Assembly (NCBI GenBank): GCA_030549175.1
Contig: JAUKUA010000006.1
Coordinates: 124,001-188,000 of the forward strand
Direction: 5' to 3'
DNA: 64,000 bases
Source of the DNA: Lasiosphaeris hirsuta
Taxonomy: Eukaryota; Ascomycota; Sordariomycetes; Sordariales; Lasiosphaeriaceae
The notes beneath the pieces were generated by a model, which had not been told where the DNA came from, searched no databases, and saw only the letters and a list, made by a program, of their open reading frames with translations. Numbering within the stretch: the first letter of the stretch is position 1; every line of letters starts with the position of its first letter. Shown piece after piece: positions 57,180 through 64,000 of this stretch. The position numbers and the translations under genes are program-made.

Positions 57180-60100
57180 CTATTTAGAATAGCTATCTAA
57201 ACGCCTGGAACGTTAATAACCATATTCCGAAAAAGTACTTTAAATCTCTGGTCGATAACTACCTTTAAGAAGTATAGGAAGACCTCTATCTAGTACCAGA
57301 GTACTTGAGAACGGCGGAAACGTTAGAACTAAGGGATACTTAATAGACCTTGACAACGTTACTACCTACGGACCTAACACTTAGGGGTACGCTAATTATC
57401 TTACTGTTAAGTAACGTGATGTTAGTAGCTAGACGGGATATTATATTAGGAGAGTTTGATATTATATCGTAAGACGAAGGATTCTTATCCGTAACACTAA
57501 GCGAAATGGTAGAAGACTATACGCCGGGGTAGGACCCGGATCTGCTTAAGGATTACGTTGATGAGTAACCTCCTAGTCTATCTTCATTTCTACCTCTAAG
57601 GTAATTGACAATTGAGAAGTAGCTTACGTAGATGATGTAGGTTATATAGATATATCTTACGATTACCCTTGTAAGAACTAGTATGTCGGTGACTGGCCCC
57701 GTGGCTTAAGTAAGTGTTCCGTTAGTGACGAGAGGCTTTAACTAGTAGATCTATCATGTTAGTTTTTTCTAGCTAGACGTGTTACCGGAAAAAGACGGTA
57801 AGGCCTAACTGTTTTATGATAGTAAGTAGCTTTGTTACCGTGATATTTATCTTTAGACTGTGTGTATTGAGGAAGTAGCCTTAGATTTAGATAGATATAG
57901 TACTCTTTGTAAAGAACTATTTTTATTGTTTAAGAGATTAGCTCTTTAATAGTATGAGCTTTAATTGTTAACTAAGAATAAGAAGTACATAAGACTAAGT
58001 ATCTTTAATTAAGTTATAATTATCCTTTAATAGTTTGGACTAAAGCTAGTAGATATAAAACGATAATTTAGTTAACCTACAAGTAAGTTTAAGGCCGAAG
58101 ATAACATTATTAGTAAGTTAGTCCGTACGTATATGATAGATTGTTTTAAGTATGTAAGAGTATAGGGAAATAAGGAAGATTTCTAATTACTTACTAGGTT
58201 ATATAATAACCTATACGAGAAATTATACTAGCTCTATGTTCAACTAACCGTTAGAGATATACTTTGTGATTACTTCGATAAGATCGAAAAAAAGGTATTA
58301 GTATCTCATGACATGTTAGTCGCTAAAGGAACGGTCATAAAAGTAACTAAGACAGTGTTATATAATAACGATACCGTGACTTATAGTAACGATAATACTA
58401 ACTGAGCTGGTAGAGATAGAAGACGAGGTTAAGTTAACGATCGAAGAAGATAAGTTACTTAGTAAGGTAATAACAGTAATCGAGGGTACTTTAATAACAG
58501 AGGGTTATTCTCTGGTAACTAGAGAAGTAGACAGTAAGAACATTCGTACTTTAGTAACGTGAACGAACATAGCTGTGACACGTACCTACGCCAGAGATTT
58601 AACAACCGAGTACCTAGAGGTTTCTAGCCGGACTAAGTGTTCTAGAGGTGGTGGCACTACGGCTAACGCTAACCTTATAACAACGGTACTTTTACTTACA
58701 TTAACGATAAGTTTATCTACGGAGAAAGTATTGATACCTAGTAGTAATGTAAGTAACTTAAGGCCGAGAGATATTACTTTATCAGCGAAGGAGAATCGGA
58801 AGAAGATACTATTACTTTTCTTAATGTTATGATATCTCCTTTCCATTTAGCTTTTCTTCGTTCTTCCGTAGTACTAAGTAACCTTACCCGGTATAAAGTA
58901 CCTAATAAGAAAAAGTATAAATGTTCGAGTTGTACGGAAACATTCGACTATAGAAATGAGCTGTGGCGGCATATCCGGACGGAGTGTGTTAAATAACCGT
59001 AGAAGCTAAAAGAAGGTTTAATCATATGTTAAGAACCTAGGTTCCTAGAAGAGCCCGTATCTCTTATACCTCCTATGAAGCCTATGATCTTTAGGGAGTA
59101 AAGGTTTCCTATAGAGCCCGTGACTCTAAGGTAGCCTACTTGTTTAAGAGAAGAGCTAGAGAGCTTTGAGGAGTTGGAGGATAATAGAAACGTAAAGATT
59201 AGTAAGAACGACGTAAAGAAGGTTTGTTTTAAATAAGTATCTATAGAGGATATGGAAGAAGAAGATAAAGGATTTATTACAGCCTAGGAAAGTTACTTGA
59301 TAAAGGACTGGAGTAGTAATAACTTAAGTGATAAAGGAGCTTATGTTATCTTCGAGGAAGGATAGGTTATTAAAGTAAACTTATTACTTCATCCCGTAGG
59401 CTCTTAATACCTAAAGAAGTTCTATCTTCGAATTAGTATCAAAGTAGACTTAAACGATAAACTTACATATGTCTACTTTGACACTGGTAGCTTAACTAAC
59501 CTCGTCGATAAAAAGTGGATTTAGAAATAGGTATGTTATTTATACTAGGTGCCATAGGAACCCCGTTTCGTTAAGGGAGTTAACTTAAGAACTCGTATTG
59601 ATAAGTAAGCTAAGTTCGATTTTTACATTTCTGGTATAACGTAATAAACTAATGTCAACGTTTACTTTTATATGAAGGCCGATGTTATCGATAAGTTAGG
59701 GCTGTATATGTTAATCGGTATTACCTTTATAGATGATAATAATATAACTATCGACTTCTTAAGGAACAGTGTTACTTTTTGATCCGTTAGAAACATAAAG
59801 ATAAAGACAGACCTAATTACTAAACCTTACTAGGAGATTATACGTAAGGTTACTACTTTCTAAAGTATTATTTTTATGTCTAGAGAGAAAGGTTTTATTA
59901 AGACTAAGATATATAATCTGTTAAAGTTATTACCTAAGGAGACGTATATTTATGATAGGCCATAGACTTTTTATCTTATGTTAACATAGAAAAGTATCTA
60001 AGATAGTAATATCGACTACTTAATACTTTATGTAACGTACTTTTATAACTAGACATCTGAGTTAATAATCATTAAGAGAGGTTAGAAGATTAGGAGAGTT

Positions 60101-62027
60101 TAAGAATGGCCTAGAGTAAAGTAAGTGTTCGTGTTCGATTTAACGAGTTACAACGTAAACATAAGAGCGAAGATTACGTAAGCTTCCTTTACGAGATATT
60201 ATATAGAGCTTAACAACGTTAATATAAAAGAATGTTATTTAGCTATTCTTAATAAAATCTACTAACTTAAGGGTAAAATAGAAGATGTTTTCGTTTACAT
60301 TCTAAGTAATTAGGTAAGTAACAAGACAAAGATTATTAATACCTTATAGCTACTCCCTCTAAGGATGGGATATTATATACTATCATACGAAGTCGAGAAG
60401 CTAGCTAATTTTCTTATTATCAAAAGTAAGGTTAGAATAAGTATTTATAAAGTGAACGGAGCCTTCGTAAAAAGGATTAAGGACTTCTTAGATAAGTATA
60501 ATATATTCCGTGATAGAGATATTGTACCTATGTTTAATAAGAGTAAAATAAGAATTGACCTTTTTGAGAGATAATAAAACTAAATTAAGCTAATAAAGCT
60601 ATATTCCTAGGGAGTGAAAGATCACGTTTTCGCTATATAGAGACTTGATACTATGTACGTAGCTAGAAAGCTGACCTTTCTTAACGAACTAACCCCTATT
60701 GTATATCTTACCTTCGTAGTATAAAGAACGGTTAACGGAGTAAAGAAGGGCCGTCTTATCGTCGACTTATATATTTTAAATAAGGTTACGGTATTAGACG
60801 TCTATCTACTTATAGACTAAGACAATATAATCTTCATAATATAAGAAAAAAAGGTTTTCTCTATAATAAATATCTCCGGTTTCTTCTATTAGTTACTAGT
60901 TTATAACAAATATTATAATCACATAGTCATTGTTATAGAAAGAGGGCTCAAGCGATTAAATGTAATACTCATAGGATTTAAGAACTTACCTACTTTCGTC
61001 TAACGTTTTATAAACTACCTATTTCGTAATAGTTAAGATTTCGTACGGACATATATCGATAACACCGTTATCTTTAGTATTATAGAAGACGAGTACTATA
61101 AGTATATAAATAAGGTACTTAAGCTCTTAGAAGACGTAAGGATATATATTAATGTTAGTAAGTTATTCGCGGCCTATCTAGTGATCTAACTACTAGGATA
61201 TATTGTTAATAGAGAAGAAGTCGTGAAAACGGATGATCAAATTATAGCTTTCTAAAAGATAAAGTTCTTAGATACGTTAGATATACTCGAGATCTATCTA
61301 GGGATGGCTGGATGGTTATAACGTAAGATTACTTAGTATGATATTAAAGCCGGACCGTTATAGAAGAAAAAGACGATATTATTAATATTGGGCTATAAGG
61401 AAGGAAAGATTATAAACGAAAGTATAAAGAACGTGAGGAAGGCTTACATATCGAAAATATGTTTTTAACCTTTAAAAGATAAATAGGAATTTTTCTACCT
61501 ACTGTAGGAATACTTATGTATATAATTTACGACTTATTATCATGTTAAAACGAAGTTATTATTCTTTAAAGTCGATATTTATAAAGGAGCTTTTAGCCTC
61601 TTCGTTTTTTAACTTAAGAATGACTAGGATAGAAAAGTAATCCTAGGGTGTGACCTCGTAGTAGAGAGAGTTTTACCGATTATGTTTTTATTAAGAGTAA
61701 CTATTATGACTAAGTAGAAATATAGATTTATAGAGGTAGAGGTTATAGTAGTTATATAGGTAGTTAGGAAGCTTAAAAAGATAGTTTAGTTAAACTAATA
61801 TTATCTAAATGTCTTAACGGATTACATTCTTACTAAAGGTATCGTTAAGTATACGTCTTTAGTAATGATAGACCTAAACAAGATTAACCTTAAGCTTATG
61901 AATGTGACAAATTAGCTTTCTTAGTTCGAGATCGATATTTTTTATATCCTAGGCGTTCTTAATGTCGTTTCTAATATACTCTTACAGCTTCTAATGTTTA
62001 AATAGGACTTTAAGAAACTTGAGGTAG
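57180..62027 (+). pseudogene. gag-pol: Element J gag-pol, single frame (RIP-inactivated)
   Basis: All recognisable parts lie in the same frame without indels. The Gag-like N-terminus is at about 57180-57560, followed by a Gln/Trp-rich stretch at about 58610-58700. A C2HC finger follows, with C at 58922 and 58931, H at 58970 and C at 58985. The retropepsin has an intact D-T-G at 59480 and the end block L-I-G near 59715. RT has GRLIVDL near 60750, the FFY and RG blocks near 60890-60960, and the active site Y-I-D-N at 61052-61063 (Asn from Asp). RNase H spans about 61540-62000 with the TDH block reading T-D-Y near 61817. F interrupts at 62027. The finger plus this RT type fits a Ty3/gypsy lineage common in fungal genomes (from memory). 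In-frame TAA/TAG at expected Gln codons show RIP. Confidence 0.82.
58913..58990 (+). other. C2HC zinc finger in J's polyprotein
   Basis: The translation KYKCSSCTETF...LWRHIRTEC has C-x2-C-x12-H-x4-C spacing. It resembles a C2H2 finger in which the last ligand is Cys. It precedes the protease in the same frame and takes the place of the CCHC knuckle. All four ligands have survived RIP. Confidence 0.75.
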
Positions 62028-63355
62028 TGTCACACTGGTGGGCTCACCTAGGTTAACAGGGTTATCGACCTTCTTGACCGAGCTATATACCAGTGGCACG
62101 AACCACATATAAGAAGTACATACCCATTGACCTACGAATATCTATTATGGATCACGTAAATAAGAGAACTATCATAGAGGATGGCTACAACGTAGCTCAA
62201 CCTCGGGACACGATCCCACGCGTAGCTCATGGCCTATTTAGCCGACACGTAGGTTAGCGGATTCTCCTAAGTGCCCACGGGTCGCGATGGGATGCCTAGA
62301 ACCACTCATAAGCTAGAGTAGCCGTACAACGGATCTTACCCGTACTAAGTAACGTTATCAGACTTTAGATTTGTCATAGATAAGCTATCTAACCTTAGTA
62401 TCGTAGCCAGGGCCTATATAGTCAGCCCAGACCCTATAGCTAGTCTTTCGAATCATAGACTTTCTTACTATCGCTGGTATTCCTTTAAAAGACCTGGAAC
62501 CCGACGTTCTCCGGAGTCTAGCTTCAATGGTGATAGGTAGCCGCGACCTCCGTATGTAAGTCACGAAGGGAACCGTTACTGTGATAGCTGACCGAAGGAT
62601 CAACCTAACAGTACTGTAGCTAACGTAAGTACTAAGGACGTAAAGAAATATCTGTAGTAATGGATACTATGCCGTTAGAGTTGTATAAATAAGTACTAAT
62701 ACCGGCCGTAGACTAACGTGTGATGGGCCGGCTTCACTTGGCTTATAGCTACTGATTTGTAGGGCGTGAGGGACGGGCGGCTAGAAAGGAGATTTAGGAC
62801 TGACGGGCGGCTAAAAGGATCCTTTAGATATTTTAGTACTCTTATATTTTATACATAGCCTTTTATAAATAGAGTAGGTACGTTATGATGGATCTTCGAG
62901 AGGAAGAAGTTTCTTAGTTCTCTTTAGATAAACTTAGAAAGATTATTAGTTAAACTTTAATAAAGCTAAGAGATAATATAACCTTGTAAACCTTTTTGTT
63001 TCTTCTAACTTGTAACTACGAAGTATTATGTCTTATCTTCTGTTAGATCATTCTATCTCTTTAAATCTCCTTCTCTCTAGTTCTTTATCACTTTATATTA
63101 TGATAGTTAACTTCCTTACTGTTCTGTTTTAAACCTTTAAATCGGACTTTGTACTTATTAACCTTACGAAGATTAAGTCTTTAAGTTTGTCGTATGAAAG
63201 CTTTAAACTAGATTAATAGTAATTGTTAAAGTAGTTTATTAAACGGTTAAGTCGAGAGTTAAGAAAAGGTTAAAGCTTTGTAGTCTGACTCTTTATTTAA
63301 TATCTTACTTTATAGTTATTATATCTTAGACCTTTATAGACTAGCTTATGTCATA
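62028..63355 (+). repeat. 5' LTR of F
   Basis: It is 1328 bp, ending ttatgtcata. The self-primer segment agaaagattatt is at 62936-62947, 908 bp in. The minus-strand open frame at 62385-62603 is an LTR artefact with counterparts in the LTRs of C and D. Confidence 0.93.
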
Positions 63356-63367
63356 GATAATCTTTCT
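63356..63367 (+). promoter_or_regulatory. Primer-binding site of F, self-priming type
   Basis: gataatctttct abuts the LTR, unmutated. It pairs with 62936-62947 with one C-to-T change. Confidence 0.72.
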
Positions 63368-63407
63368 CTTCTTATGAATAATCCTCTTATCTATTACTTT
63401 ATTTATA

Positions 63408-64000
63408 ATAGTTAGTAATCTTATATTATATTCGGCTATGTTCCGGGGCTAAGAAACTAAACTTAACTCCGGGACCGATCTTATAATTTAGGAACCTTCC
63501 GAAATGGAAATATAAACTATTAAAAAGTTTCCTATACTCTTATCGAGCTCCGAAACCCTTACTAAACTATCTTAATAGTTTATCTACTTTTATAATTAGG
63601 TCGTTGAAGCTTATAAGAAACTTTATTTCTTTATTAATAATACGTATAAAGATAAGGAAAGGTTTGATTTACTTACTTTAATATTTATTATCTTAGTTAC
63701 CGACTACTAGTTAATAGTATAACATGTTAAAATAAACTAATATATCTTTAAAAGTACTCGGTAAGAATTAAAAGCTTTTTATACCACTTTCGGCATCGAG
63801 GTTAACTAGAAATTAACCTAGTTTACTACTTAAACGGCTTAGCATAAAAAATCTCTTAATCTTATTATCGTACGTACCAAGGCCCTTCATAAGGAGATTA
63901 TTAAATAAAAGCTATGTCAAGTATGATAGACCTAAGAATAGGAAACATAGGTCTAAGAATAAAATGCCGAGTTTATCAGAGTTAAAGAACTTCTCTATAT
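63408..64000 (+). pseudogene. gag: Element F gag, N-terminal part (RIP-inactivated)
   Basis: The former ATG (ATA) is at 63408 and the frame follows the family gag: a Gly/Arg/Glu/Pro-containing start, then the Gln-rich helical region with TAA/TAG for former CAA/CAG. It is cut by the window end. No gag domain or knuckle is in view. Confidence 0.8.

Larger units (their letters stand above)
56541..62027 (+). mobile_element. Element J: unrelated Ty3/gypsy element with a C2HC finger, 5' part
   Basis: J starts TGTTACGTGG in the middle of E's protease; the left duplication is probably TCTTT at 56536-56540. It has a short LTR, a leader with a repeated segment, and one long Gag-Pol frame up to 62027, where element F interrupts it just after RNase H. 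Integrase and the 3' LTR must lie beyond the window. RT motifs, the zinc finger and the primer site all differ from family 1. Confidence 0.85.
62028..64000 (+). mobile_element. Element F: family 1 chromovirus, 5' part
   Basis: F starts with a clean TGTCACACTGGTGGGCTCACC, preceded by GGTAG (62023-62027), presumably the left duplication. It has a full 5' LTR, a primer site and the start of gag, and runs past the window end. It is inserted in J after RNase H and is among the youngest layers. Confidence 0.92.

Noticed and set aside
58575..58846. Overlapping 85- and 86-codon open frames on both strands.
   Set aside because: Neither is in J's Gag-Pol frame, which reads through this area with former Gln and intact Trp codons and leads to the zinc finger.
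1..64000. tRNA or rRNA genes, CRISPR arrays, host protein genes, secondary metabolite or effector genes.
   Set aside because: None is supported. All stretches over 300 bases are accounted for by LTR or internal sequence of the ten elements. The long repeats are LTRs with target duplications, not spacer arrays.

Overview
The window is a block of nested, mutated LTR retrotransposons from a fungal genome, almost certainly a filamentous ascomycete (Pezizomycotina) with repeat-induced point mutation (RIP). I find no host gene, tRNA, rRNA or CRISPR array. The evidence is: copies of one element differing mainly by C-to-T and G-to-A transitions; in-frame TAA/TAG where the family needs Gln or Trp codons; CpA/TpG scarce and TpA in excess while CpG stays common; and reading frames that keep their length between copies.

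Nine copies or fragments belong to one Ty3/gypsy chromovirus family, here called family 1: about 8.7 kb, LTRs of about 1.33 kb starting TGTCACACTGG and ending TGTGTCACA, 5-bp target duplications, a Gag of about 800 codons, a Pol of about 1206 codons (protease, RT, RNase H, integrase, chromodomain), and Pol in the -1 frame relative to Gag. A tenth element (J) is an unrelated Ty3/gypsy lineage with a 276-bp LTR and a C2HC finger.

Layout, oldest to youngest. Element B (+) is the base layer: its gag/pol lies at 29412-32115, 40858-40999 and 49721-50776 and its 3' LTR starts at 50777. Element A (+, 1-29406 with its inserts) sits in B's gag. Element G (+, 1105-27279) sits in A's integrase. H (+, 6275-14995) and I (+, 15506-24210) both sit in G's pol. 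C (-, 32116-40857) and D (-, 41000-49720) sit in B's integrase. E (-, from 51838) sits in B's 3' LTR, J (+, from 56541) sits in E's protease, and F (+, from 62028) sits in J just after RNase H. So all 64 kb appear to lie inside one ancestral element B, whose two ends fall outside the window. Five insertions (G, H, I, C, D) have both target duplications in view.

The parts of a family 1 element still read as a working plan: a U3 of about 908 bp; an RNA start predicted where the LTR carries a 12-nt sequence complementary to the bases right after the 5' LTR (Tf1-like self-priming); gag starting about 45 bp later; a GGATTTT-TAA junction that looks like a -1 frameshift site; pol; and a polypurine tract at the 3' LTR. 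No copy could make protein now. The most interesting signals are the self-priming pair, the frameshift site, the sparing of each element's outer edges from RIP, and two LTR subfamilies differing by a swapped U3 block.
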